Origin: Chelatococcus albus
GTDB lineage: Bacteria > Pseudomonadota > Alphaproteobacteria > Rhizobiales > Beijerinckiaceae
DNA: 64,000 nucleotides
Direction: 5' to 3'
NCBI RefSeq assembly: GCF_030067675.1
Contig: NZ_JASJEV010000008.1
Span: forward strand, 1 to 64,000
Every line of letters starts with the position of its first letter. Position 1 is the first letter of the stretch. The notes under the pieces are model-generated. The model was not told where the DNA came from. It worked only from the letters and a program-made list of their open reading frames with translations, and did no database searches. Shown piece after piece: positions 22,666 through 31,697 of the stretch. A program made the translations under genes and the position numbers.

Positions 22666-23730
22666 ATGCATGGCGCTCGCTTTCTCGCATTGGACAGCTA
22701 TCGGTTCATGGCAGCGATGGGAATTGTTCTCTATCACATGAATCAGGAATTCGAGTTTGGCTTGGAAAAAGTTACATTAATCGCCGATAGACTTTACATG
22801 TTTGTCGATTTTTTCTTCATAATTAGTGGTTTCGTCATCATGACGGCCTATGCGGAGCGCGCGACGACGCTGCGCGGCTACGGCGATTTCCTCTGGCGCC
22901 GCCTCGCCCGCATCTATCCCCTCCATGTCGTCACGGCGCTGTTGTTTGCCGCCATGGGCGCGGCCGCCACGCACGCAGGCATCGTCATCAACCACGCCGA
23001 GCAGTACGATCTCGCCAGTCTGCCATGGAATCTGGCGTTGCTGCACGCTTGGGGCACAGTGGGCGGCCTCACCTTCAACGGGCCATCGTGGTCGATCAGT
23101 GCCGAGTTTTTCGTCTATCTGCTCTTCCCGGCCATCGCGCTGGTAATCGGCCGCTGGGGCGCCTCTCCCAGCATCGCCATGGCGCTCGTTCTCATGGCGG
23201 CGCTCGCCCTGTGGCGTCGGGCGGAGGGAGGGCATGGCCTCTTCGAGCTCAGCTACGATTTCGGCAACCTGCGCGCCCTGCCGTCCTTCTGGCTGGGCGC
23301 CGCCTTGGCTCGCGCGTACCGCTCGGCGGACCCGCGGCTCGCCTTGCCATGGGCCGTGCCGCATGCGGCGTTCTTGGCGATCGTCGCGGCCATGCATCTC
23401 GGCCTTCCCGACGCGGGCGTGCTGGCGCTGATGGCTCTCACCATCGTCACCGCGCCGCTGGCCGAGCGGACCCGGCCACACGACATCACGACACGGCCGG
23501 CCATGGTGGCGCTCGGAGGTGCCTCATACTCCCTCTACATGCTGCACGTGCTCGTCCTCATCCTCGTCAAGCACATCGGCCCGACCGCCGGTACCGGCCT
23601 CGTCGTCAAGTCGGTGCTGACGGGGCTCTTCATCATCGCACTCGCCCTCGCCTGCCATCGCTGGTTCGAGCGGCCCGTCCGCCACTGGATTCGGAGCCTG
23701 CTGTCGCGCCCGGCGCTCCAGCCCGGCTGA
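22666..23730 (+). CDS. Acyltransferase 3 (OafA/YrhL) family membrane protein
   Basis: The product is 354 residues with about ten membrane helices. It opens with LALDSYRFMAAMGIVLYHMN, in which the R and H are the conserved acyltransferase-3 residues, followed by FVDFFFIISGFVIM and the NGPSWSISAEFFVYLLFP block. Members O-acylate surface glycans, peptidoglycan or lipids at the inner membrane. The start is ATG 22666 with AAGGA upstream. The first 180 bases are clearly AT richer than the rest of the gene and its neighbours. It is convergent with the beta-helix gene, with a bidirectional-looking hairpin between them. Confidence 0.88.
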   Translation: MHGARFLALDSYRFMAAMGIVLYHMNQEFEFGLEKVTLIADRLYMFVDFFFIISGFVIMTAYAERATTLRGYGDFLWRRLARIYPLHVVTALLFAAMGAAATHAGIVINHAEQYDLASLPWNLALLHAWGTVGGLTFNGPSWSISAEFFVYLLFPAIALVIGRWGASPSIAMALVLMAALALWRRAEGGHGLFELSYDFGNLRALPSFWLGAALARAYRSADPRLALPWAVPHAAFLAIVAAMHLGLPDAGVLALMALTIVTAPLAERTRPHDITTRPAMVALGGASYSLYMLHVLVLILVKHIGPTAGTGLVVKSVLTGLFIIALALACHRWFERPVRHWIRSLLSRPALQPG

Positions 23731-23768
23731 CGTCACCGGCCGACTTGCCAGACGAAAGCAGGGTGAGG

Positions 23769-23794
23769 GGACCGGCCCTTTCCAGGGCCAGTCC
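23769..23794. terminator. Hairpin between convergent genes
   Basis: GGCCCT-TTCC-AGGGCC is extended by GGAC/GTCC across one mismatch. It lies between the ends of the acyltransferase and beta-helix genes and could serve both strands. Confidence 0.45.
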
Positions 23795-23820
23795 CGAAGC
23801 ATCGTCGCGCCTAGGGCAGC

Positions 23821-25209
23821 TCAAGTGAAGGAGAAGTTGCGATCGACGGCCACGTTCGGATAGGGCGAGCTCGTGGCATTGCCCAGGTCCGCGGCACCAC
23901 TCACCCGACTGACGTCGTTGTTCGAGCCGTCGTAGTTGACGGCGCATATGGCAGCGAACTTCGTGCTCGGCCTGAACTCGCCGACGACGTTGCCGCCAAC
24001 GAAGGCACGGCCGTAGATTGTATCACTCTGCACGAAGCCGATGCCGCCTGCACAGCGCTTGAGCATGTTATCCGTCGCCTGGGCGAGGATCTTCTGCGCT
24101 CCGACGGTCGACGGGTCGAAGTTGACGGGGACGAGCACCACGCCCCAGTCGTCGACGTCCTCCACGATATTGCCCGTGACCAGGACGTCGCCCTCGCCGT
24201 GGACTCCCCGGCCCGGGACGGTATAGGTGAACGTCTGTCCATCCTGGCTCGTCTGGAAGGAGCCGGCACGCGCCGCGACAATCTGATTGCCGACCACGAC
24301 GACACGCCGGCCGCCGAAATTGACATTGACGGCGAGAATACCAGCCCCGCAGTCCTTCACGGTGTTGCCGGAGACGATACCGCCCTCGTAGCGGTCGTTC
24401 GGTCCCGGCGCCTCGACCCAGATCGCCGCCTCACGCGACCGCAAGCATTCGTTGCAGGCGATGTGACCATTGCTCACGCTGTTGTAGCGAATGGCCGAGA
24501 AGGCCGAGTCCGTGACGAAGTTGTCGACGGCGATGACGTTGCCGGCGCGAAAGCCGACGATACCGTTGCCGTACTGGCCGGTGCCGCCGAGCTCGTTGCG
24601 CGTGCGCTGCACGCGATTGCCGCGGATGACGGTTCCGTCCTCTCCCAAGCTGCCGCGCCAGACACCTATGCCGTTGTTGGCGTTGTCGAGGAGCGTGTTG
24701 CCCTCGATGGCCACTCCCGCGCCATCGTAGGAAAAAATCGCATAGTCGTAGCAGTTCGACGCAACATTGTTGCGCACGACGCCCTGGCAGCCGTCGAGCG
24801 CAATGCCCTTCGCCTTCGCATTCCTGACCTCGCAATCCGCGATCAGCAGGCGATCGGCGCGGGAGCAGTCGACGACGGCATTCGGCACGCTCGACGGGTT
24901 CTGGCTCGCGCCGTCGAAGCTCAGGCCGCGAAGGACGACATTCGCGACGCGGCCGGCACCCGCCGGGGCGACGCGCAGCGACATGCTTCCGCCCGCCGGA
25001 ACGAAGAGAGCCGAGCCCTTCGTCGCATAGATCTCCAGGGTTTGGGACAGGCCGACGGTGTTGACGTTGTAGACGCCCGCCGGGATGTACAGCGGCTTGC
25101 CCTGGGCGCCCGCCTGGTCAATCGCGTTCTGGAAATTCGCCGTCTGATCTGTCCCGCTGTTGGCAATCATACCGAAATCAAAGGCATTGAGAGAAGTCGA
25201 GGTAGGCAT
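23821..25209 (-). CDS. Right-handed parallel beta-helix repeat protein, no signal peptide
   Basis: The product is 462 residues. It begins with a pectate-lyase-superfamily-like entry (FDFGMIANSGTDQTANFQNA, then GKPLYIPAGVYNV) and continues with regular beta-helix rungs such as GIALDGCQGVVRNNVAS and VAIEGNTLLDNANNGIGVW. It resembles the TIGR03808-type repeat proteins of Rhizobiales, which usually carry a Tat leader; none is present here. Start ATG 25209 has a perfect GGAGG nine bases upstream, and the frame is closed eight codons further up, so a hidden leader is excluded. A role in binding or cleaving polysaccharide is likely for the fold, but no catalytic residues are evident to me. Confidence 0.8.
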   Translation of the reverse strand: MPTSTSLNAFDFGMIANSGTDQTANFQNAIDQAGAQGKPLYIPAGVYNVNTVGLSQTLEIYATKGSALFVPAGGSMSLRVAPAGAGRVANVVLRGLSFDGASQNPSSVPNAVVDCSRADRLLIADCEVRNAKAKGIALDGCQGVVRNNVASNCYDYAIFSYDGAGVAIEGNTLLDNANNGIGVWRGSLGEDGTVIRGNRVQRTRNELGGTGQYGNGIVGFRAGNVIAVDNFVTDSAFSAIRYNSVSNGHIACNECLRSREAAIWVEAPGPNDRYEGGIVSGNTVKDCGAGILAVNVNFGGRRVVVVGNQIVAARAGSFQTSQDGQTFTYTVPGRGVHGEGDVLVTGNIVEDVDDWGVVLVPVNFDPSTVGAQKILAQATDNMLKRCAGGIGFVQSDTIYGRAFVGGNVVGEFRPSTKFAAICAVNYDGSNNDVSRVSGAADLGNATSSPYPNVAVDRNFSFT

Positions 25210-25406
25210 AATGACACCTCCTTCAATAGGCAATTAATCCTACATCGCCTCCTCAAGGAACACAAGGCATAAATTCCTATTCAGCAATGCGCCGTTTTGC
25301 ATCCACAGGGGCTGCGCTCGTGCCTGCGGCCCGCGGTGTCGCGCGGGGAGCATCCACAGCCGTCGCAGGCCGGGTGCCGCCTTTGATCGCACCTCCGGGC
25401 AGTGCC

Positions 25407-26369
25407 TTACATGTAGAGCTTCTCGCCCTCGAGGCCCTTGTAGAGCCCGGCGACCCATTCGCCATATCCGTTGAAGATCTGGGTCGGGCGCCGCTCGCCC
25501 GTGCCGATCATCTCCTCGCTCGCCTGGCTCCAGCGCGGATGGGGCACCTCCGGGTTCACATTGGCCCAGAAGCCGTATTCCGACGGCTGCAAGGCTTGCC
25601 AGAAGGTCGTCGGGCGCTTCTCCGACAGCGAGATGCGCACGATCGACTTGATGGACTTGAAGCCATATTTCCACGGTACGGCCAGCCGAAGGGGCGCCCC
25701 CATGACCTTGGGCAGCGGCTTGCCGTAAGCCCCTGTAACAAGGAAGGCTAGGTCGTTCGCCGCCTCCGCGATGGTCAGCCCCTCGGTATAGGGCCAGGGA
25801 TACCAGGTCTGCTTCTGGCCGGAGGCGATCTTGGGATCATGGAAGGTCTGCATCACGACGTATTTCGCTGCGCCGAGGGGGCGGGCGCGACCGAGCAGGG
25901 CCTTCAGCGGAAAGCCCGTCCACGGAACCGCCATCGCCCAGGCCTCGACGCAGCGATGACGATAGAGCCGTTCCTCGAGCGGCATCGCGCGCACCAGATC
26001 GTCGAATTCGATCTCGAACGGCTGCTCCACGAGGCCGTCGACCTTGAGCGTCCAGGGCCGGGTCTTCAACGCTTCGGCCGCCGCGGCCACGCGCTTGTAG
26101 GAACCGAACTCGTAATAGTTGTTGTAGGCCGTGTTGATCATCTCGTCCGTCACCGGACGGTCGAGGGCGAAATGCGGGTTTCGCTTGGCTGGGTAGAGAT
26201 CGCCTCCGGCCTCCACCGTAGCATTCGCCGCCGACGTCGCCGGCACGGCAACGCAGGCCGCCCCCAGGGCGAGCGCACCGGAGACGAAACGACGACGGTC
26301 GAGAAACACCGCCTCTGGCGTCGCGACCGCCTCGCGAAGTTCCCAGCCCGACCTGCGCGCGATGATCAT
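25407..26369 (-). CDS. msrP: Protein-methionine-sulfoxide reductase catalytic subunit MsrP (YedY)
   Basis: The product is 320 residues. It has a Tat leader (LDRRRFVSGALALGAACVAV) and the molybdopterin-binding sulfite-oxidase fold, with the Mo-ligand Cys in YRHRCVEAWAMAVPWTGFPL, and further family blocks NPHFALDRPVTDEMINTAYN and RLAVPWKYGFKSIKSI. It repairs oxidised methionine in periplasmic proteins, normally taking electrons from the haem membrane protein MsrQ. No msrQ is present next to it in this window. The start is ATG 26369 with GGGAG upstream; TTG one codon earlier is also possible. Confidence 0.93.
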   Translation of the reverse strand: MIIARRSGWELREAVATPEAVFLDRRRFVSGALALGAACVAVPATSAANATVEAGGDLYPAKRNPHFALDRPVTDEMINTAYNNYYEFGSYKRVAAAAEALKTRPWTLKVDGLVEQPFEIEFDDLVRAMPLEERLYRHRCVEAWAMAVPWTGFPLKALLGRARPLGAAKYVVMQTFHDPKIASGQKQTWYPWPYTEGLTIAEAANDLAFLVTGAYGKPLPKVMGAPLRLAVPWKYGFKSIKSIVRISLSEKRPTTFWQALQPSEYGFWANVNPEVPHPRWSQASEEMIGTGERRPTQIFNGYGEWVAGLYKGLEGEKLYM

Positions 26370-26507
26370 CAACCTCTCCCATGCTCAAGCGAGACAGGAG
26401 GTAGTGCGTCGGCGTGCCTCTCGACAACTCACGCCTTCGGGAGGACGGGCCCTGCCGACCGCGTAACTGGCCAGCCTAAACGAACCGCGGCACGGCGGCG
26501 GCCCGCC

Positions 26508-28250
26508 TCAGGCGCCCTCGGCCCTCTTTGCGCCGATCACCTGATCCCGGAGCTCGCGCCGGAGGACCTTGCCGACGTTCGTCTTCGGCAGGCTTTCGCG
26601 GAAGACGACGTGACGCGGCACCTTGTAGGCGGTCAGGTTCTCGCGCGCATAAGCGCGCAGTTCGTCCTCGGTGAGGCTCTCGTCGCGCCTGACGACATAG
26701 GCCGCCACCGCTTCGCCGGAGTGCTCGTCCGGGAGGCCGATGACCGCCGCCTCGAGAACCTTCGGATGGCGGACGAGCACGTCCTCCACCTCGTTGGGAT
26801 AGACGTTGAAGCCCGAGACGAGGACCATATCCTTCATGCGGTCGACGATGCGCACCGAGCCGTCATCACCCATCACGGCGAGATCCCCGGTGCGGAAGAA
26901 GCCGTCCTCGGTCATCACCTTGGCCGTCTCGTCGGGCCGGTGCCAATAGCCCGCCATCACCTGCGGGCCACGGACGCAGAGTTCGCCCACCTCGCCGTGC
27001 GGCACGTCGCCATTGTCGGGGGCACGGATGGCAACTTCGGTTGACGGCAGCGGGAAGCCTATGGTTCCCGTGAACTCCTCGATGTCAAGGCGGTTGGCGC
27101 AGACCACAGGCGAGGTTTCGGACAGGCCGTAGCCTTCCACGATCGGCTTGTCCGTCAGGTCCCGCCAGCGCTTGGCGACCGCAGCCTGCGTCGCCATTCC
27201 GCCCGCGAGGCTCAGCACCATGGCGGAGAAGTCGATCCCCTTCGCATCCGGATTGTTGGCGATGGCGTTGTAGAGCGTGTTGACCCCGCACATCATGGTG
27301 AAGCGCGTCGACTTCAGCGTCTTGATGAAGCCCGGAATGTCGCGGGGATTGGCGATCAGCAGCCCGCAGGCGCCGATCCTCAACATCATCATGCAGCATA
27401 CGGTCAGCGCGAATATGTGGTAGAGCGGCAGCGCGACCACCATCACGTGCCGTTCCTCCCCGTCCGTCGACACCCAGCCGTTCAGCCAGGTCGCCAGTTG
27501 CGTCACGTTTGCTGCGACATTGCGATGGGTGAGGATGGCGCCCTTGGCGACACCGGTGGTCCCACCGGTGTACTGCAAAAAGGCGATGTCATCGGGCGCC
27601 ACAGCGACCGGCTGCACCTTGCGCGACCGCCCCGCCGCCAACACCGAGGCGAAGGTCATCGTCCGCGGCAGCGAGAAGGGCCTGACCGCCTTCTTCACGT
27701 GGCGCGAGACGAAATTGACGATCTTGCCCTTGAAGCCCATGAGATCGCCTGGCGACACCACCACGACGGCATCGAGCTTCAGGTTGGGCAGCGCCTCCTC
27801 GACCACATGCGCGAAATTCTCCAGCACGAAGAGCATGCGCACGCCCGCGTCGTTAAGCTGATGCGTGAGTTCGCGCGGCGTATAGAGGGGGTTGACGTTG
27901 ACGACCGTGTAGCCGCCGAGGAGCACCCCGAACAGCGCCGCGGGATAGGCGAGCACGTTCGGCATCATGATGGCGACGCGGTCGCCCTTCCGCAGGCCCT
28001 GCGCCTGCAGCCAGGACGCTACGGCCTCCGCCGCCCCGGCGAACTCGCCGTAGGTGATGCGCTTGCCGAAGCTCTCGTAGGCGGGTCGGTCGGCGAAGCT
28101 GCGCGTCGCGTTGCGGAAGAGCTCGACCAGTGTGCCGAAGCTCGCTTCATCGAGTTCCGCGGGCACTGTGGGCGGATAGGACTTCAGCCACGGGCGCGCC
28201 GCCAGCATTTCCTCCGTCGTGCCCCGGCTTGCAGTCTGGGCGCTGGCCAT
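26508..28250 (-). CDS. fadD: Long-chain acyl-CoA synthetase (AMP-forming)
   Basis: The product is 580 residues, an ANL-superfamily adenylating enzyme. The P-loop-like motif is LQYTGGTTGVAKGAILTHRN, and it is followed by VEGYGLSETSPVV, the hinge region DGFFRTGDLAVM, and the C-terminal catalytic Lys in LPKTNVGKVLRREL. It activates fatty acids to acyl-CoA for degradation or lipid synthesis. The start is ATG 28250 with GAGAGGGGAGA upstream. The upstream gap holds a 24-base palindrome at 28384-28407 that looks like an operator. The closest match is the FadD/LcfB group; chain-length preference is not readable. Confidence 0.88.
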   Translation of the reverse strand: MASAQTASRGTTEEMLAARPWLKSYPPTVPAELDEASFGTLVELFRNATRSFADRPAYESFGKRITYGEFAGAAEAVASWLQAQGLRKGDRVAIMMPNVLAYPAALFGVLLGGYTVVNVNPLYTPRELTHQLNDAGVRMLFVLENFAHVVEEALPNLKLDAVVVVSPGDLMGFKGKIVNFVSRHVKKAVRPFSLPRTMTFASVLAAGRSRKVQPVAVAPDDIAFLQYTGGTTGVAKGAILTHRNVAANVTQLATWLNGWVSTDGEERHVMVVALPLYHIFALTVCCMMMLRIGACGLLIANPRDIPGFIKTLKSTRFTMMCGVNTLYNAIANNPDAKGIDFSAMVLSLAGGMATQAAVAKRWRDLTDKPIVEGYGLSETSPVVCANRLDIEEFTGTIGFPLPSTEVAIRAPDNGDVPHGEVGELCVRGPQVMAGYWHRPDETAKVMTEDGFFRTGDLAVMGDDGSVRIVDRMKDMVLVSGFNVYPNEVEDVLVRHPKVLEAAVIGLPDEHSGEAVAAYVVRRDESLTEDELRAYARENLTAYKVPRHVVFRESLPKTNVGKVLRRELRDQVIGAKRAEGA

Positions 28251-28383
28251 GGTGTCGTCTCCCCTCTCCTCGATCCTACGGCTGCGCGTTGATTGCCGCG
28301 TCTCGCCGTCGCGTTTCCCGTCGGTATCGACCCACCCTCCCGCATATTGTTGACCCAGCGTGAGGCGCATGTCGACGGCCGCC

Positions 28384-28407
28384 AGATCGTACACATGTGA
28401 ACGATCT
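28384..28407. promoter_or_regulatory. Operator-like 24-base palindrome upstream of fadD
   Basis: The site is AGATCGT at both ends around a CACATGTG core, with only the two flanking bases breaking symmetry. It lies 134 bases upstream of the fadD start, in the only intergenic gap that can hold its promoter. The size suits a homodimeric repressor of the TetR or GntR type. Confidence 0.55.
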
Positions 28408-28509
28408 ATTGCAGCGCAAAATCCGGCAGCCGGCGATCGATTGCAAGAGTGCGCGCGGAGGAAATGACGAAAACCGTCGCGTCAAGGCCTAGGCCTTTCG
28501 TATGAGCGA

Positions 28510-28531
28510 CGAGCCGGGCGCGCCCGGCTCG
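28510..28531 (-). terminator. GC-rich palindrome after the EF-G-like gene
   Basis: A perfect 22-base palindrome (arms CGAGCCGGGCG) begins ten bases beyond the stop of the EF-G-like gene. There is no T tract after it. Confidence 0.45.
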
Positions 28532-28540
28532 CCGGATCGG

Positions 28541-30589
28541 TCAGTGCGCCGCCCCGTGGGAGGCGACGACATGCTCGGCCGGCTTGCCGGTAAGCTCGGC
28601 CAGGTGGTCGAAGCGCGCAGCGAAGTTGCCGACGCCGGCGGTGACCGACCTGAGCTCGACGATGAGGTCACCCATTTCCGCCTCGGGGATCAAGGCGTTC
28701 AGCACGTCCCACCCCTGCCAGCCCGGGCGCCCGTCGTAGCCCAGGATCTGACCGCGGCGCGCGGAGACGATGGCGCTCGCCTTGGAGATGGCCTCCGAGG
28801 GCACGGCAATCTCCACCGCCAGGATCGGCTCGAGCAGCACGGGCTTGGCATTGGGCAGGGCTTCGCTCATGGCCAGCCTTGCCGCTGCCCGGAAAGCCAT
28901 GTCAGAGGAATCGACCGTGTGGTAGGAGCCGTCCTTCAGCGTGACCTTCAGGTCGACAACGGGGAAGCCGAGCGGCCCCTTCTCCGCCGCTTCGCGCACG
29001 CCCGCCTCGACAGACGGGATGAACTGCTTCGGCACGACGCCGCCGGATATGGTGTCCGCAAAGACCACACCATCGCCGCGTGCCAGCGGCGCCACGTCGA
29101 TGACAACATCGCCGTACTGGCCGTGGCCGCCGGTCTGCTTCTTGTGGCGCCCGCGGGCCGTGGCCGTGTGTCTGATCGTCTCGCGATAGGACACGGTCGG
29201 TTTGCGGGTATCGACCGACACGCCGAAGCGTCCCTCGAGCCGCTTCAGGGCGACGCGCAGATGCATCTCACCCTGCCCGGACAGCCTGATCTCACCGAGT
29301 TCTGGGTGCGGCTCGACCACGAGCGAGGGGTCCTCTTCGACGATCTTGGCGAGGGCCCCGGTCAGCCGTACGTCGTCCTTGCGGTCCTTGACGACGAGCG
29401 CGAAGGAGAAGACCGGCTCGGGCGGCGCCACCGAGACGACGGCCGGCGGTCGTGTCTTGCCGCTCGTCAGGGCATCCCCGGTCGTAATGCTGTCAAGGCG
29501 TGCAAAGGCAACTGTCTCCCCCGTCTCGGCGGCCGGTCGCCGCGCCTGACCACCCCCCTTGAGTTCGCTGACGCCGGCAATGCGCCCCTCGCCGCCGCGC
29601 GAGCCGATGACCATGTCACCCTCGGCGAAGGTTCCGCGCAGCACGCGGACGAGCGAGAGCTTCCCGCCCTGGGCCTGATGGTAGGTCTTCATGACCTGGG
29701 CGAGCGGATCACCGTTCTCGGCGATGCCAAGGCGCGCGCGCGTTCCTGCGACACCCGGCGCCTCATGGCGCAGGGCCTTGAGGAGACGCGTCACGCCGTT
29801 GGCGCCGGCAGCGGAACCGATGAGCACGGGCACGACGTGGCGCTCCTTGAGCTCGCGTGCCAGATCGTCGAACACCCGGTCGCGCGGCGGCTCGATCTCC
29901 TCGACGAGCTCCTCCATCAGTTCGTCGTCGTAGTCGGCGAGCCGCTCCAGCATGGAGAAGCGCGCCTCCTTCTCGCGCCCGAGCTCGGCGGAGGGCATGT
30001 CGATGATCTCGCTCGCCGCGTGCTCGCGGTAGACGAAGGCGCGCTCGAGCGCGAGGTCGATGAAGCCGACCGCGATTCCGTCTTTCCACAGAGGAATCTG
30101 GCGCAACAGCAGAGGCGTGCGCGAGGCCCGCTGCAGCATGGCGAGGGTTTCGCGCACGCGGCGCGAGGCGGTGTCGATCTTGTTGAGGAAGAGGAAGCGC
30201 GGGATGTCCGCCTCCTCCAGCTCGCGCAGGACGAGCTCCAGTGCCGGCACCTTGCGATCGTCGGCCTCGCAGACGACGATTGCAGCGTCGCAGGCTGGTG
30301 CAATCGTACGCATGTCGTGCAGGAATTCGACCGAGCCCGGGCAGTCGACGAAGGTAAAGCGCTCCCCCAGGAAATCGACGGTGGCGACGTTGGGCTCGAC
30401 GCTCATGCCCTGCGCCCGGGCCTCCGGCGAGGCATCCCCCACCGTGTTGCCGTCGCTCACCCGTCCCTGTCTGTCGATGGAACCCGCTCTGGAGAGAATG
30501 GCTTCGAGCAGCGTCGTCTTACCGCTCTGATAGGGACCGACGATGGCGATGCACCGTGGTCCCTGGCGTTCTCTGCCGCCTGCACCCAT
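28541..30589 (-). CDS. EF-G-like translation GTPase paralogue with altered G motifs
   Basis: The product is 682 residues and follows EF-G domains I to V (for example YRETIRHTATARGRHKKQTG and GYDGRPGWQGWD). G1 is GPYQSGKT (residues 18-25) and G4 is NKID (136-139). The canonical G3 DTPGH is DCPGS here (Asp82 to Ser86), so the catalytic His is replaced by Ser, and the usual RGITI switch is not recognisable. This is therefore not the housekeeping EF-G but the divergent paralogue often annotated as elongation factor G in Rhizobiales. Its function is unknown; a ribosome-recycling or stress role is possible. Start ATG 30589. Confidence 0.88.
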   Translation of the reverse strand: MGAGGRERQGPRCIAIVGPYQSGKTTLLEAILSRAGSIDRQGRVSDGNTVGDASPEARAQGMSVEPNVATVDFLGERFTFVDCPGSVEFLHDMRTIAPACDAAIVVCEADDRKVPALELVLRELEEADIPRFLFLNKIDTASRRVRETLAMLQRASRTPLLLRQIPLWKDGIAVGFIDLALERAFVYREHAASEIIDMPSAELGREKEARFSMLERLADYDDELMEELVEEIEPPRDRVFDDLARELKERHVVPVLIGSAAGANGVTRLLKALRHEAPGVAGTRARLGIAENGDPLAQVMKTYHQAQGGKLSLVRVLRGTFAEGDMVIGSRGGEGRIAGVSELKGGGQARRPAAETGETVAFARLDSITTGDALTSGKTRPPAVVSVAPPEPVFSFALVVKDRKDDVRLTGALAKIVEEDPSLVVEPHPELGEIRLSGQGEMHLRVALKRLEGRFGVSVDTRKPTVSYRETIRHTATARGRHKKQTGGHGQYGDVVIDVAPLARGDGVVFADTISGGVVPKQFIPSVEAGVREAAEKGPLGFPVVDLKVTLKDGSYHTVDSSDMAFRAAARLAMSEALPNAKPVLLEPILAVEIAVPSEAISKASAIVSARRGQILGYDGRPGWQGWDVLNALIPEAEMGDLIVELRSVTAGVGNFAARFDHLAELTGKPAEHVVASHGAAH

Positions 30590-30881
30590 GGCCGCCTCCT
30601 GCGCTGGAGCATCCTCTCCGGGACCTCCGTCGCACGATGGTCATGCCGCGCGGCACGCGAATCAAGCGGAACCTTCACCGAGCGCCGATCGGGATGAGGC
30701 GGACATGGGACGGCCGGTGCCCGCGCCCATTGCGGATCACCGGCCGTCGCCCCGGACACAGACCCCCCGCCTGCAGCCCTGGATAAATTAATCCAAATGA
30801 AGGATAGCATCAGGCGTCCGTCGTGGATGTAACCCGCATACCACACCGGCGCGCAAAGCAGCACGACGCCCGGCGGCGCAG

Positions 30882-31697
30882 TCAACGCCAGGCGAGCAGT
30901 CTTTTCTCGGCAAGCCCCAGGAAGGCGGACAGCGTCAGGCCCACGAGCGACAGCACCACGACGCCGGCGAGCAGCCGGTCCGACTGCATGAGATTGCCGG
31001 CCGACAGCACGAGCGCGCCCACGCCTTGGCTTGCCCCGATCATCTCGGCGGCGACGAGCAGCACGATGCCGATGGAAGAGGCGATGCGCAGCCCCGACAG
31101 GATGCCGGGCAGCGCTCCGGGAAAGATGATCTTCCATACGATCGCCGCCTGCGAGAGGCCGAAGCTGCGCCCCATGCGCACGAGCGAGCGGTCGACGTTG
31201 TCCACGGCACCGTAGGTGGCGATCACCGTCGGGAAGAAGGTGCCGAAGGCGATGGTCGCCACCTTCGATCCCTCGCCTATGCCGAACCACAGGATGAACA
31301 GCGGCAGGAGAGCGATCTTCGGGATGGGAAAGAGCGCCGACACCAGCGTCACGCCCGGCGCGCGCACGAGACTGGACAGGCCGACCGCCAGTCCGAAGGC
31401 GACGCCGGCCGTACCACCGATCGCAAAGCCGACAAGGAGGCGTGCAAGCGAGGCCTTGAGATGCCCAACGAGCTCGCCGCTGACGCCCATCCGCCACAGG
31501 GCCTCGCCCACTTCCGCCGGGCTCGGCGCAAAAACCGGGCTCATCCAGCCGAGCGAGGAAGCGAGTTGCCACAGGGCGATGAGGGCGAGGAGCGCGGTCG
31601 CGCCGGCAGCTCGGCGGGTCTCGGGCAGGAAGACGCCGCCGCGATAGGCCACCCGACGCGCGCCCACACCCGTTTCGGCGGTTGCCGGCTCACGCAT
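30882..31697 (-). CDS. ABC transporter permease (SsuC/TauC type)
   Basis: The product is about 271 residues with six membrane helices and the BPD_transp_1 EAA region, of which the readable part is GRSFGLSQAAIVWKIIFPGA. Sequence such as FVAPSPAEVGEALW in relatives (here FAPSPAEVGEALWRM) is typical of nitrate/sulfonate/taurine importers. The start at 31697 overlaps the end of the ATPase gene by eight bases, giving translational coupling. It is the last gene of the binding protein-ATPase-permease operon on the minus strand. Confidence 0.9.
   Translation of the reverse strand: MREPATAETGVGARRVAYRGGVFLPETRRAAGATALLALIALWQLASSLGWMSPVFAPSPAEVGEALWRMGVSGELVGHLKASLARLLVGFAIGGTAGVAFGLAVGLSSLVRAPGVTLVSALFPIPKIALLPLFILWFGIGEGSKVATIAFGTFFPTVIATYGAVDNVDRSLVRMGRSFGLSQAAIVWKIIFPGALPGILSGLRIASSIGIVLLVAAEMIGASQGVGALVLSAGNLMQSDRLLAGVVVLSLVGLTLSAFLGLAEKRLLAWR

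Noticed and set aside
30781-30800. AT-rich near-palindrome TGGAT-N6-ATCCA downstream of the permease gene
   Set aside because: Short arms and no gene start next to it; probably chance in an AT-rich gap.
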